Notes under the pieces: model-generated
Told to the model about the DNA's origin: nothing
Seen by the model: the letters and a program-made list of their open reading frames with translations, nothing else
The model's database searches: none
Part shown: positions 10,242 to 21,021 of the stretch, piece after piece
Layout: every line of letters begins with the position of its first letter
Position numbering within the stretch: the first letter of the stretch is position 1
Position numbers and translations under genes: made by a program
Assembly (NCBI RefSeq): GCF_016950255.1
Contig: NZ_JACGFN010000004.1
Span: 1-64,000, forward strand
Source of the DNA: Pectobacterium brasiliense
GTDB lineage: Bacteria > Pseudomonadota > Gammaproteobacteria > Enterobacterales > Enterobacteriaceae
Direction: 5' to 3'
DNA length: 64,000 bases

Positions 10242-10302
10242 ATTAAAACTGCGTTTACTCTTAAGTTCCTATCTTTTCAGCCTCCAGCCAGGAAATGAGC
10301 CG

Positions 10303-11463
10303 ATGACGCGTAAACAGGCAACGATCGCAGTCCGCAGCGGGTTAAATGATGATGAGCAGTATGGCTGCGTCGTCCCCCCCATTCACCTTTCCAGCACGTA
10401 TAACTTTACCGGATTCAACCAGCCACGCGCACACGACTATTCGCGTCGCGGTAACCCCACGCGTGATGTTGTGCAGCATGCGCTTGCTGAACTGGAAGGT
10501 GGTGCGGGTGCGGTAATGACGAGCAGCGGAATGTCGGCGATTATGCTGGTTTGCACGGTGTTCCTGCGTCCCGGCGATCTGCTGGTGGCGCCGCATGATT
10601 GCTATGGCGGCAGCTATCGTCTGTTTGACAGCCTGAGCAAACGCGGCGCATTTCGCGTCAAATTTGTCGATCAAAGTGATACCGATGCGCTCAACGCGGC
10701 ATTGGCAGAAAAGCCGAAGCTGGTGCTGGTGGAAAGTCCGAGTAATCCGCTGCTGCGCGTCGTGGATATTGCCGCGATTTGTCAGGCTGCGCGGGAAGCA
10801 GGCGCGGTTAGCGTGGTCGATAACACCTTCCTGAGCCCGGCGCTGCAGAAGCCGCTGGAGTTGGGGGCCGATCTGGTGGTGCATTCCTGTACCAAGTACC
10901 TGAATGGTCACTCTGACGTAGTGGCGGGTGCAGTGATCGCCAAAGATGCCGATACCATTACTGAACTGGCCTGGTGGGCGAACAATATCGGTGTTACAGG
11001 CGCGGCGTTTGACAGCTATCTGCTGCTACGTGGCCTGCGTACCTTATCGCCACGTATGGCGGCCGCGCAGCGTAATGCGCAACAAGTGGTTGAATTCTTA
11101 CAGACGCAGCCGTTGGTGAAGGCGCTGTACCATCCTTCACTGCCGAACAATCCCGGTCATGATATTGCCCGCCGTCAACAATCCGGCTTTGGCGCTATGC
11201 TAAGTTTTGAGCTGGATGGAGATGAAGACACGCTACGCCGTTTTCTGGCCTCGCTGGAGCTGTTCACACTGGCGGAATCGCTGGGCGGAGTCGAAAGCCT
11301 CATCTCTCATGCGGCAACGATGACGCATGCTGGCATGGCACCAGAAGCGCGTGCCGCGGCGGGTATCTCTGAAACATTACTGCGTATTTCCACCGGCATT
11401 GAAGACGGCGATGATCTGGTTGCCGATCTGGATCGTGCGTTTCAAGCCGCAGCCAAGAGGTAA
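10303..11463 (+). CDS. metB: MetB, cystathionine gamma-synthase
   Basis: MetB joins O-succinylhomoserine and cysteine to form cystathionine, using PLP, in the cytoplasm. The 386 residues equal the E. coli length. Seen: YSRRGNPTRD near residue 46, SSGMSAI, VDNTFLSP, and the PLP lysine in SCTKYLNGHSD near residue 198. First gene of metBL; its stop lies 2 nt before the metL start, so the genes are translationally coupled. It is controlled by the upstream met boxes. Confidence 0.97.
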   Translation: MTRKQATIAVRSGLNDDEQYGCVVPPIHLSSTYNFTGFNQPRAHDYSRRGNPTRDVVQHALAELEGGAGAVMTSSGMSAIMLVCTVFLRPGDLLVAPHDCYGGSYRLFDSLSKRGAFRVKFVDQSDTDALNAALAEKPKLVLVESPSNPLLRVVDIAAICQAAREAGAVSVVDNTFLSPALQKPLELGADLVVHSCTKYLNGHSDVVAGAVIAKDADTITELAWWANNIGVTGAAFDSYLLLRGLRTLSPRMAAAQRNAQQVVEFLQTQPLVKALYHPSLPNNPGHDIARRQQSGFGAMLSFELDGDEDTLRRFLASLELFTLAESLGGVESLISHAATMTHAGMAPEARAAAGISETLLRISTGIEDGDDLVADLDRAFQAAAKR

Positions 11464-11465
11464 GA

Positions 11466-13901
11466 ATGAGTGCATTAGGAGTAGCGCCATCGGTAACGGG
11501 CCGACAGCTGCATAAGTTTGGCGGTAGCAGTCTGGCCGATGTGAAGTGTTACCTGCGCGTAGCCGGTATTATGGCGGAGTATAGCCACCCCGGTGATTTG
11601 ATGGTGGTATCTGCCGCAGGCAGTACCACAAACCAGCTGATTAGCTGGTTGAAACTGAGCCAGAACGACCGTCTGTCGGCGCATCAGGTTCAGCAGGCAT
11701 TACGCCGCTACCACAGTGAACTGATTGCCGGGCTTCTGCCTGCGCAAGAGGCAGAGACGCTGACCGCTCAGTTTATTCGCGATCTGGAGCGTTTGGCTGC
11801 GCTGCTGGATGGCAAGATGACGGATGCCGTCTACGCCGAAGTGGTTGGGCACGGGGAAATCTGGTCGGCTCGTTTGATGTCCGCCTTACTGAATCATCGG
11901 GATATGAATGCCGCGTGGCTGGATGCGCGTGATTTTCTCTGCGCAGAACGTGCCGCGCAGCCGCAGGTGGATGAAGGCCGTTCCTGGCCGCTGTTGCAGC
12001 AATATCTGACGCAACACGCAGGGCAGCGTTTAGTGGTAACGGGTTTTATCTGCCGCAATGATGCAGGTGAAACGGTGCTGCTGGGGCGCAACGGTAGTGA
12101 CTATTCTGCTACACAAATTGGTGCATTGGCGGGCGTTGAACGCGTGACCATCTGGAGCGACGTCGCCGGGGTATATAGCGCCGACCCGCGTAAAGTGAAA
12201 GATGCCTGCCTGTTGCCACTGCTGCGGCTAGATGAAGCCAGTGAACTGGCGCGTTTGGCGGCACCGGTATTACATACGCGTACCTTACAGCCCGTTTCCG
12301 GCAGCGATATCGACCTGCAGTTGCGTTGCAGCTATCAGCCTGAACAAGGGTCGACGCGTATTGAACGCGTACTGGCCTCGGGCACAGGTGCCAAAATTGT
12401 CACCAGTCATGATGACGTGTGCCTGATTGAAGTTCAGGTTCCTTCTGAACACGATTTTGTGCTGCTGCAAAAAGAAGTCGAACAGCTTCTGAACCGTGCG
12501 CAGTTGAAACCGCTGGCGATCGGCGTTCATCAGGATCGTAACCTGCTGCAACTGTGTTACACCTCCGAAGTGGTGGATAGCGCGCTGCAACTGCTGGCAC
12601 AGGCTGCGTTACCCGTTGAACTCAATCAGCGTGACGGGCTGGCGATGGTCGCGATGGTCGGTGCAGGCGTGGGTAAAAATCCGCTGCACAGCCACCGCTT
12701 CTATCAGCAGTTGAAAGATCAGCCGATTGAATTTGTCCGCCAGGCCGATGATGGCATCAGCCTGGTGGCGGTGCTGCGTGTCGGTCCGACGGAGCATCTG
12801 ATTCGCGGGCTGCACCATTCGCTGTTCCGGGCAGAAAAACGTATCGGTCTGGTGCTGTTCGGCAAAGGAAATATTGGTTCACGCTGGCTGGAGCTGTTTG
12901 CGCGTGAGCAGAGCAATCTGTCTGCACGTACCGGTTTTGAGTTTGTACTGGCCGGTGTGGTGGACAGTACGCGCAGCCTGTTGAACTATGACGGATTGGA
13001 TGCCAGCCGTGCGTTGGCCTTCTTCGAAAGTGAAGCGCAAGAGCGGGATGGTGAAGATCTGTTCCTGTGGATGCGTGCGCACCCCTTCGATGATTTGGTG
13101 GTGCTGGACGTCACCGCCAGTGAATCGGTCGCCGATCTGTATCTGGATTTCGCCAGCTATGGTTTCCACGTCATCAGCGCTAACAAACTGGCGGGTGCAT
13201 CAGGCGGCAATAACTATCGCCAGATCCGCGACGCGTTCGCTAAAACGGATCGTCACTGGTTGTATAACGCGACCGTGGGCGCGGGTTTGCCGGTCAACTT
13301 TGCGGTACGCGATCTGCGCGAAAGCGGAGATAGTATTTTGGCACTCAGTGGGATTTTCTCCGGCACGCTTTCCTGGCTGTTCTTGCAGTTTGACGGCACC
13401 GTGCCGTTCACCGAACTGGTCGATCAGGCTTGCCAGCAGGGTCTGACCGAGCCGGATCCGCGTGTTGACCTCTCTGGTCAGGACGTCATGCGTAAGCTGG
13501 TGATTCTGGCGCGTGAAGCGGGCTATGACATCGAGCCTAGTCAGGTTCGGGTTGAGTCGCTGGTGCCGCCGGGTTGTGAGCAGGGGTCTGTCGATTACTT
13601 CTTCGAGAACGGCGATTCGTTGAACGAGCAAATGCTGCGTCGTTTGGAAGCCGCACAGGAAATGGGTCTGGTTCTGCGTCACGTCGCACGCTTTGACAGC
13701 AACGGTAAAGCGCGCGTGGGCGTTGAAGCGGTTCGCCCCGATCATCCGCTGGCCTCGCTGCTGCCGGGTGATAACGTGTTTGCGATTGAAAGCCGCTGGT
13801 ATCGGGATAACCCGCTGGTTATCCGTGGGCCGGGCGCGGGACGCGATGTCACCGCTGGTGCGCTTCAGTCTGACCTAAACCGTTTGGCGCAGTTGTTGTA
13901 G
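11466..13901 (+). CDS. metL: MetL, bifunctional aspartokinase II / homoserine dehydrogenase II
   Basis: MetL catalyses the first and third steps from aspartate to homoserine, for methionine supply. The 811 residues carry an N-terminal aspartokinase (HKFGGSSLADVKCY, GRNGSDYSA near residue 210), a central regulatory region, and a C-terminal homoserine dehydrogenase with Rossmann motif GKGNIGSRWLELF near residue 462 and substrate region SANKLAG. Length matches E. coli MetL (810). It is the second gene of metBL. Confidence 0.96.
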   Translation: MSALGVAPSVTGRQLHKFGGSSLADVKCYLRVAGIMAEYSHPGDLMVVSAAGSTTNQLISWLKLSQNDRLSAHQVQQALRRYHSELIAGLLPAQEAETLTAQFIRDLERLAALLDGKMTDAVYAEVVGHGEIWSARLMSALLNHRDMNAAWLDARDFLCAERAAQPQVDEGRSWPLLQQYLTQHAGQRLVVTGFICRNDAGETVLLGRNGSDYSATQIGALAGVERVTIWSDVAGVYSADPRKVKDACLLPLLRLDEASELARLAAPVLHTRTLQPVSGSDIDLQLRCSYQPEQGSTRIERVLASGTGAKIVTSHDDVCLIEVQVPSEHDFVLLQKEVEQLLNRAQLKPLAIGVHQDRNLLQLCYTSEVVDSALQLLAQAALPVELNQRDGLAMVAMVGAGVGKNPLHSHRFYQQLKDQPIEFVRQADDGISLVAVLRVGPTEHLIRGLHHSLFRAEKRIGLVLFGKGNIGSRWLELFAREQSNLSARTGFEFVLAGVVDSTRSLLNYDGLDASRALAFFESEAQERDGEDLFLWMRAHPFDDLVVLDVTASESVADLYLDFASYGFHVISANKLAGASGGNNYRQIRDAFAKTDRHWLYNATVGAGLPVNFAVRDLRESGDSILALSGIFSGTLSWLFLQFDGTVPFTELVDQACQQGLTEPDPRVDLSGQDVMRKLVILAREAGYDIEPSQVRVESLVPPGCEQGSVDYFFENGDSLNEQMLRRLEAAQEMGLVLRHVARFDSNGKARVGVEAVRPDHPLASLLPGDNVFAIESRWYRDNPLVIRGPGAGRDVTAGALQSDLNRLAQLL

Positions 13902-14291
13902 AACCTGCTGTAAGCGCGACATACTATTGGCCGTCTCTTAGTCATATTTTTATGCAGACGAAGAGACGGTTTCGTGCGCCACTATATCGCCATTTTCATG
14001 TTATCTCGTAGCACGCACCCGACATGGGCCGGATCAAACGCCGCTCGCCCTATGCCGCTGGTTTTCTGGCTTAGCTTGAGCCGTCTCCCTGCGTTCATCC
14101 TAAGCCCGTACTCTCCTCAGCATAATTTTTTACGCCGGATAACGGCACAACCCACGATACTTCTGGGTTTGTGTATAAAAGTCACCACTCCTGATCCATC
14201 ATGAACTTTTTTCATTTACCGTGAGCAATCATCACGGGTTGTCGTGCTGAAAAACGTTGACTCTTTAAGCAGATTACGTCATTTTCTATAT
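13902..14291. other. Intergenic region metL-metF with a 9-bp inverted repeat
   Basis: No credible gene. CCGTCTCTT (13931-13939) and AAGAGACGG (13961-13969) form a perfect inverted repeat with a 21-nt loop and only TTTC after it, so it is a weak terminator candidate for metBL. A third related copy, CCGTCTC, occurs near 14080. A smaller hairpin (ACCCA/TGGGT with flanking pairs) lies near 14155-14172. Confidence 0.4.
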
Positions 14292-14315
14292 AGACGTCTA
14301 AACGTATAGACGTTT
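14292..14315. promoter_or_regulatory. Three tandem met boxes upstream of metF
   Basis: AGACGTCT, AAACGTAT and AGACGTTT lie end to end in perfect 8-bp phase, 41 bases before the metF start. The first is the exact MetJ consensus. Confidence 0.9.
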
Positions 14316-14317
14316 AA

Positions 14318-15253
<936 letters not shown>

Positions 15254-15876
15254 GGCGACACGCAATATTTCAGGAAGAAAGAGGCCGCAGCGCGGTGACG
15301 AAGAGTAACGGGATTGGAACGCCTTTCAACGTCACTAACTTCGGCTCTGAAAAGGAGGAGTCTCAGGGATGAGATTCCTATTCATGTAAGAGCGCTACTG
15401 AACGATTCAGTGATTATCTCCAGCGCCTGCTTTTATCTCTTATCCCGCTTTTATCGCGAGTCGTTCAAATAATTGTTTCTATTATTCATAACAGTACGAT
15501 GACCGCTCGGCGGCGTTATTAACCATCCTCCTGACTATTCGAATCCTATATTTCTCTCCGCGTATTCCCATACCGTTAATGACTTTGCCTGCTGGTCAGA
15601 TTTCCCGCTGTCGATCGCGGGAGTATCGTTGGCCGACACACACAAAATGCTGTCGCTGCCAAATCGCTTGAAGATGTCAGTCTGCTTGTTATAGCGTGGC
15701 GGAAGCAGGTAGGCATGCCCAAGTGGTACCGAAATCGTAAAAATATTGTTTTATTCCTGTAGAAATCAATAGATACGCTTTGGTGGGATATATTATTCAT
15801 TTTGGATGTTGATAGGGATTATCGTTCGTTGATATCCTATCTATCGCTGTTAGCTATCATGATAAGGAGAATAATA
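15254..15876. other. Long intergenic region metF-oxyR, no gene recognised
   Basis: About 620 bases. I see no gene with family support on either strand. In E. coli the divergent OxyS small RNA starts from the oxyR promoter region; no OxyS-like sequence is evident here on the minus strand. Near 15811-15863 repeated ATAG/CTAT elements (GATAGGGATTATC, GATATCCTATC, GCTATC) resemble an OxyR binding region overlapping the oxyR promoter. Confidence 0.4.
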
Positions 15877-16785
15877 ATGAATATTCGGGACTTAGAGTAT
15901 CTTGTCGCGCTGGCAGAACATCGTCACTTTCGGCGTGCGGCAGATTCCTGCCATGTGAGTCAGCCAACACTTAGTGGACAGATTCGTAAACTGGAAGATG
16001 AACTCGGCGTGATGCTGCTGGAACGAACCAGTCGCAAGGTCTTGTTTACGCAAGCGGGGCTGCTGCTGGTCGAGCAGGCACGAACGGTATTACGCGAGGT
16101 TAAAGTATTAAAAGAGATGGCGAGTCAGCAGGGTGAAACCATGTCCGGACCGTTGCACATCGGCCTGATCCCCACTGTGGGGCCTTATCTGCTGCCGCAA
16201 ATCATTCCAATGCTGCATCGCACGTTTCCCAAACTCGAAATGTATCTGCACGAAGCGCAAACCCATCAGTTGCTGGCCCAGTTGGACAGCGGCAAACTGG
16301 ACTGCGCCATTCTGGCGATGGTGAAAGAGTCCGAAGCTTTCATCGAAGTTCCCCTCTTCGACGAGCCGATGAAGCTGGCCATTTATCAGGATCACCCTTG
16401 GGCGAACCGCGAACGCGTGGCGATGTCCGATCTGGCGGGTGAAAAACTGCTGATGCTGGAAGACGGCCACTGCCTGCGCGATCAGGCGATGGGCTTCTGT
16501 TTTCAGGCGGGAGCGGACGAAGATACGCATTTCCGGGCGACCAGTCTGGAGACACTGCGCAACATGGTCGCAGCTGGAAGCGGTATTACGCTGCTGCCGT
16601 CGTTGTCGGTTCCGCGTGAGCGTGAGCGCGATGGCGTCTGCTATTTGCCGTGCTATAAACCGGAGCCCAAGCGCACTATCGCGCTGGTGTATCGCCCCGG
16701 TTCACCGCTGCGCGGACGCTATGAGCAACTTGCTGATACCATCCGCGAGCATATGCAAGGCTATATGGAAAACCTGTCAAAATAA
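15877..16785 (+). CDS. oxyR: OxyR, hydrogen-peroxide sensing LysR-type regulator
   Basis: OxyR activates katG, ahpCF, dps and others when its two redox cysteines form a disulfide. The 302-residue protein starts at ATG 15877 behind AAGGAGA ([18 protein letters not shown]). It has the LysR helix-turn-helix (residues about 16-45) and the redox pair in [12 protein letters not shown] at positions equivalent to Cys199 and Cys208. The upstream ATAG/CTAT elements suggest autoregulation. Its stop overlaps the convergent sthA stop by 9 bp. Confidence 0.96.
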   Translation: MNIRDLEYLVALAEHRHFRRAADSCHVSQPTLSGQIRKLEDELGVMLLERTSRKVLFTQAGLLLVEQARTVLREVKVLKEMASQQGETMSGPLHIGLIPTVGPYLLPQIIPMLHRTFPKLEMYLHEAQTHQLLAQLDSGKLDCAILAMVKESEAFIEVPLFDEPMKLAIYQDHPWANRERVAMSDLAGEKLLMLEDGHCLRDQAMGFCFQAGADEDTHFRATSLETLRNMVAAGSGITLLPSLSVPRERERDGVCYLPCYKPEPKRTIALVYRPGSPLRGRYEQLADTIREHMQGYMENLSK

Positions 16786-18183
16786 GCGGTTAAGCCCGTT
16801 CAGCGCGGCTACACGGTATGCTTCTGCCATGGTTGGATAGTTGAAGGTAGTATTAACGAAATATTCGATAGTATTGCCTTCACCTTTCTGTTCCATGATG
16901 GCCTGCCCGATGTGGATAATCTCAGCGGCGCGTTCACCAAAGCAGTGAATACCCAGAATCTGTTTCGTTTCACGGTGAAACAGAATCTTCAAACTCCCCA
17001 CATTCATCCCAACAATCTGCGCTCGCGCCAGATGCTTGAACTGTGCCCGCCCGACTTCATAAGGCACTTTCATCGCGGTGAGCTCTTGCTCGGTTTTCCC
17101 CACGGAACTGATTTCCGGGATGGTATAAATGCCGGTTGGGATATCTTCGATCAGATGCGCGCTGGCATCACCTTTGATGATCGCCTGTGCTGCGAGTCGA
17201 CCCTGATCGTACGCCGCTGATGCCAGGCTAGGATAGCCAATGACATCGCCGATGGCATAAATATGCGCCAGCGCCGTCTGGTACATGCTGTTGACCTTGA
17301 GCTGCCCGCGGCTGTCAGTGCTCAGGCCGATATTCTCTAGCCCCAGCGTTTCCGTGTTACCCGTGCGCCCGTTGGCATAAAGCAGGCAGTCCGCCTTCAT
17401 CTTTTTGCCTGACTTCAGATGAACGATAACGCCGTCAGACAGCCCTTCAATACTCTCGAACTCTTCGTTGTGGCGAATCACCACGCCGTTGTTCCAGAAA
17501 TGGTAAGACAGGGCGTCCGACATTTCCTGATCGAGAAAGGCCAGTAGCCTATCGCGGGTATTGATTAAATCGACCTTAACGCTCAGGCCGCGAAAGATAG
17601 AGGCATATTCGCAGCCGATAACGCCCGCACCGTAAATGATGACGTGCTGAGGCTCGTGATCGAGTTGCAGAATCGAGTCGCTGTCATAAATACGCGGGTG
17701 GTTAAAGTCGACTTCTGCCGGATGATACGGACGTGAACCGGTCGCGATAATGATATTCGCGGCGGTCAGCGTTTCATGGGTATTGTCTGGGTAGTGAACG
17801 GCAATCGTATGTGCATCGATGAAGCTGGCTTCACCGGAAAACAACTCGCACTGGTTACGCTCATAAAATCCTTGTCGCATACGGGTTTGCTGACCAATGA
17901 CGCTGTCGGCGTGGCGCAGGATGTCGGAAAATGAGGAGCGGATAATGCGGGAGTTGTCACTGTAGAGGGGGTTTTGATTGAACTCGATAATACGGCTGAC
18001 GGCGTGGCGGAGGGCTTTGGAAGGAATCGTACCCCAGTGGGTACAGCCGCCGCCGACATTGTAGTGACGTTCAATCACCGCAATTTTGGCACCGTGCTTG
18101 GCCAATCCCATTGCTGCACCTTCACCGCCGGGACCGGAACCAATCACAATGGCATCATAATCGAATTGATGTTCTAGAGTCAT
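16777..18183 (-). CDS. sthA: SthA, soluble pyridine nucleotide transhydrogenase
   Basis: SthA is a cytoplasmic FAD enzyme that moves hydride from NADPH to NAD+. The 468 residues include the FAD dinucleotide fold [17 protein letters not shown], the single-cysteine active-site region [15 protein letters not shown] (transhydrogenases lack the second redox Cys of related disulfide reductases), the NAD fold [13 protein letters not shown], and the dimerisation domain at the C-terminus. It is divergent from fabR, as in E. coli, and convergent with oxyR. Confidence 0.96.
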   Translation of the reverse strand: MTLEHQFDYDAIVIGSGPGGEGAAMGLAKHGAKIAVIERHYNVGGGCTHWGTIPSKALRHAVSRIIEFNQNPLYSDNSRIIRSSFSDILRHADSVIGQQTRMRQGFYERNQCELFSGEASFIDAHTIAVHYPDNTHETLTAANIIIATGSRPYHPAEVDFNHPRIYDSDSILQLDHEPQHVIIYGAGVIGCEYASIFRGLSVKVDLINTRDRLLAFLDQEMSDALSYHFWNNGVVIRHNEEFESIEGLSDGVIVHLKSGKKMKADCLLYANGRTGNTETLGLENIGLSTDSRGQLKVNSMYQTALAHIYAIGDVIGYPSLASAAYDQGRLAAQAIIKGDASAHLIEDIPTGIYTIPEISSVGKTEQELTAMKVPYEVGRAQFKHLARAQIVGMNVGSLKILFHRETKQILGIHCFGERAAEIIHIGQAIMEQKGEGNTIEYFVNTTFNYPTMAEAYRVAALNGLNRLF

Positions 18184-18395
18184 GGTAGGTTAAACCTGTT
18201 TTTATACAAAATAATAACGTGGCCTTAACATTGTGCGATTGTAACATCGACTGCGGCAGAACCCAATCATCCCTGCCTTTACTATGGAAACAGATTCTCA
18301 CATTCTTAATATGGCAAACTTTGTCGCATTCTGCGGACAATAAAGTTTGCTATAGTGCCCCTCTGGAAAGGGGAGTAGATCATTTGGGCAGCATA

Positions 18396-19025
18396 ATGGG
18401 TGTCAGAGCACAACAAAAAGAACGGACTCGTCGTTCCCTTATTGAAGCTGCATTTAGCCAGTTAAGCGCTGAACGCAGTTTTGCCAGCCTGAGTCTGCGT
18501 GAAGTTGCCCGAGAAGCGGGTATCGCGCCGACGTCTTTCTATCGTCATTTTCGTGACGTGGATGAGCTGGGGCTGACAATGGTTGACGAAAGCGGGCTGA
18601 TGCTGCGCCAGTTAATGCGACAGGCCCGGCAGCGTATTGCCAAGACGGGTAGCATCATCAGGACGTCGGTTGCCACCTTCATGGAGTTTATCGGCAATAA
18701 TCCTAATGCGTTCCGGCTGTTGCTGCGTGAGCGCTCAGGGACGTCGGCGGCATTCCGTGCGGCGGTTGCGCGGGAGATTCAGCATTTTATCGCTGAACTG
18801 GCGGATTATCTTGAGGTGGAAAACCATATCCCCCGCAGTTTCGCGGAAGCGCAGTCGGAAGCGATGGTGACCATTGTTTTCAGCGCGGGGGCGGAAGCCC
18901 TGGATGTTTCCCTGGAACAGCGTAGACAGCTAGAAGAGCGGTTAGTACTGCAACTGCGGATGATCGCCAAAGGTGCTTATTACTGGTACAGAAAAGAACA
19001 CGATAGTAGCTTTACCGTGCCATAA
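18396..19025 (+). CDS. fabR: FabR, TetR-family repressor of unsaturated fatty acid synthesis
   Basis: FabR represses fabB and fabA in response to the ratio of unsaturated to saturated acyl thioesters. The 209-residue protein starts at ATG 18396 ([15 protein letters not shown]), matching E. coli; upstream in-frame codons back to 18219 have no homology. The TetR helix-turn-helix is [20 protein letters not shown]. The C-terminal ligand domain is nearly identical to E. coli up to YYWYRKE, but the tail is a few residues shorter. It is followed by yijD, 35 nt later. Confidence 0.95.
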   Translation: MGVRAQQKERTRRSLIEAAFSQLSAERSFASLSLREVAREAGIAPTSFYRHFRDVDELGLTMVDESGLMLRQLMRQARQRIAKTGSIIRTSVATFMEFIGNNPNAFRLLLRERSGTSAAFRAAVAREIQHFIAELADYLEVENHIPRSFAEAQSEAMVTIVFSAGAEALDVSLEQRRQLEERLVLQLRMIAKGAYYWYRKEHDSSFTVP

Positions 19026-19060
19026 ATCCTCTATACCAACAACATGAAAAGGGAGAATCC

Positions 19061-19447
19061 ATGACAGAAAAACCTCACCAAGAAAAAGGTACGCTGGTGC
19101 TGGCGTTGATTGCGGGCTTATCCGTCAATGGCGCATTCGCCGCCTTGTTCAGCAGTATTGTTCCGTTCTCTATTTTTCCCCTGATTGCGCTGGTATTGTC
19201 CATTTATTGTCTGCATCAACGCTATTTACACCACAGTATGCCGGAAGGCATTCCGATGCTGGCGGCGGCCAGTTTTCTGCTGGGATTATTGATTTACAGC
19301 GCCATCGTGCGCGTTGAATATCCCGCCATAGGATCGAACTTTATTCCTTCAATCCTGTGCGTGGTGTTGGTTTTCTGGATTGGCCTGAAGCTGCGCCGCA
19401 GAAAAGAAACGGATTCCGTATCCGCAGAGGAGAGCGAGACGTTATAG
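19061..19447 (+). CDS. yijD: YijD, small inner-membrane protein (DUF1422)
   Basis: A 128-residue protein of unknown function with about four hydrophobic segments ([62 protein letters not shown]) and a charged tail. It matches the YijD family over its length, with about ten extra residues at the C-terminus compared with E. coli. It lies 35 nt behind fabR and is probably co-transcribed, as in E. coli. Confidence 0.9.
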   Translation: MTEKPHQEKGTLVLALIAGLSVNGAFAALFSSIVPFSIFPLIALVLSIYCLHQRYLHHSMPEGIPMLAAASFLLGLLIYSAIVRVEYPAIGSNFIPSILCVVLVFWIGLKLRRRKETDSVSAEESETL

Positions 19448-19458
19448 CAGCAGGCGAT

Positions 19459-19480
19459 GCTGGCGGGATGGCCCGCCAGC
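19459..19480. terminator. Hairpin between convergent yijD and trmA
   Basis: Perfect 9-bp stem GCTGGCGGG / CCCGCCAGC with ATGG loop. The T tract is poor on either strand (TTGTGTG on plus), so termination is plausible but not certain. Confidence 0.5.
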
Positions 19481-19489
19481 TTGTGTGCG

Positions 19490-20593
19490 TTACTGACGTC
19501 TTTCCAATAGCACGCCACACTCCATATGATGGGTGTACGGGAATTGATCGAACAGCGCCAGACGGCGAATGTCGTGGGTTTCCGAGAGCGTTTGCAGGTT
19601 GTTGCTCAGCGTTTCCGGGTTGCAGGAAATATAAAGAATGCGCGGATACGCCTGCACCAGTTTCACCGTTTCGTCATCCAGTCCGCTGCGCGGCGGGTCA
19701 ACAAAAATGGTCTCGCATTGGTAGCTCGTCAGATCGATACCCTTTAAGCGGTTAAACTGGCGTACGCCCTGCATAGCCTGCGTAAATTCTTCTGCCGCCA
19801 TGCGGATAATCTGCACGTTCTCTATCTGGTTCGCCGCGATATTATATTGTGCCGCCGCGACGGAGGGCTTGGCAATCTCGGTTGCCAGTACGCGTTCGAA
19901 ATTTCTTGCCAGCGCGAGTGAAAAGTTGCCGTTGCCGCAATACAGCTCCAGTAAATCTCCCGTTGATCCCGCTGTCGCATCCAGCGCCCATTCCAGCATC
20001 TGAATATTTATCGCGGCATTCGGCTGCGTGAAGCTGTTTTCTACCTGTCGGTAAATCATATCCCGACCTGCAACCGGCAGGCATTCATCGACATAATCGC
20101 GATCGAGGCAGATTTTGGTTTTTGTCGCGCGACCAATCAACTGTAGACGGAACCCCTGCGCTGTCAGGCTATCGCGCAGCGCGCGGGCATGTTCCTGCCA
20201 TTCCTCATCCAGTGCGCGGTGATACAGCAGAGAAACGATCACTTCGCCGCTAAGGGTGGACAGATAGTCTATCTGGAACAGTTTGCGGCGCAGGACGGAA
20301 TCGGGCTGAATGGCGGCAAGCAGCTCCGGCATCAGGCGGTTGATCAGTTCACTGGCAGCCGGAAAGCGGTCGACCCGAATGCGCTGTTTGGTTTGCTGGT
20401 CAAACATGATGTGGTAAAGCTCGTCGCCATCGTGCCAGATACGGAATTCGGCGCGCATCCGATAGTGACTGACGGGAGAACGGAAGACGACAGGCTCCGG
20501 TGCATTGAACGGTGCCATCATCCCACGCAGACGCTCGGTTTTCTCTGCAAGCTGGTCGTCGTATTGTTCGATGGGCAGGATTTCTGGCGTCAT
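19490..20593 (-). CDS. trmA: TrmA, tRNA (uracil-5-)-methyltransferase
   Basis: TrmA makes m5U54 in the T-loop of nearly all tRNAs from S-adenosylmethionine. The 367 residues match the E. coli length. Seen: SAM-binding [16 protein letters not shown] near residue 215, VDPPRSGLD near 297, and the catalytic cysteine in [11 protein letters not shown] near 324. It lies between yijD and btuB and is divergent from the btuB riboswitch leader. Confidence 0.96.
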   Translation of the reverse strand: MTPEILPIEQYDDQLAEKTERLRGMMAPFNAPEPVVFRSPVSHYRMRAEFRIWHDGDELYHIMFDQQTKQRIRVDRFPAASELINRLMPELLAAIQPDSVLRRKLFQIDYLSTLSGEVIVSLLYHRALDEEWQEHARALRDSLTAQGFRLQLIGRATKTKICLDRDYVDECLPVAGRDMIYRQVENSFTQPNAAINIQMLEWALDATAGSTGDLLELYCGNGNFSLALARNFERVLATEIAKPSVAAAQYNIAANQIENVQIIRMAAEEFTQAMQGVRQFNRLKGIDLTSYQCETIFVDPPRSGLDDETVKLVQAYPRILYISCNPETLSNNLQTLSETHDIRRLALFDQFPYTHHMECGVLLERRQ

Positions 20594-20727
20594 GGTTTTC
20601 TCGTCAACAGCGTCTAAAAGGGTGTTATTGGCCGGGAATTGTAGGGAATCCGGCCAGGAAGTCCAGTTTTGTTACGTGATTATCCTGTAGTGATATAGAA
20701 GTCTAGACTTCCACAATTCGCGATTGT

Positions 20728-21016
20728 AGGATGAGCGTCCGGCCTTGTACCACAAGTTAAAAGGGAATCCAGTGTAAATCTGGAGCTGACGCGCAGCGGT
20801 AAGGAATGCCCCGGCGATAGCATTATTATGCAGACACTGTCTTCAACTTTTGAGGATGGGAAGTCATCGCTTTCGTTGTATCCCCTACCGTCGTTGACGG
20901 TTTGTGGCGACAACGGCATCCAAGCCCGAAGACCTACCGGAATACGTCGCAATTGGTTCTGCATATCGCGTGCTATTAACAGAGCCTGCGGCATCCTTAT
21001 TATTTCTCGGATGCTT
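20728..21016 (+). promoter_or_regulatory. Cobalamin (adenosylcobalamin) riboswitch in the btuB leader
   Basis: The leader carries the conserved B12-aptamer blocks in order: AAGGGAATCCAGTG at about 20760, GAGCTGACGCGCAGCGGTAAGG at about 20783, GGGAAGTCATC at about 20858, and the B12 box region AGCCCGAAGACCTACCGG at about 20924. It ends with a hairpin (GCATCC/GGATGC, 20992-21015) just before the btuB ATG, which should hide the ribosome site. This closely resembles the E. coli btuB leader. Bound cobalamin is expected to lower btuB translation. Confidence 0.95.
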
Positions 21017-21021
21017 TAACA

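Noticed and set aside
13974..14204. Open frame of 76 codons between metL and metF
   Set aside because: No ribosome site, no recognisable family, and odd composition; probably chance.
15576..15800. Minus-strand open frame of 74 codons upstream of oxyR
   Set aside because: Lies where an OxyS-like RNA could be, but the translation has no family features and no ribosome site.
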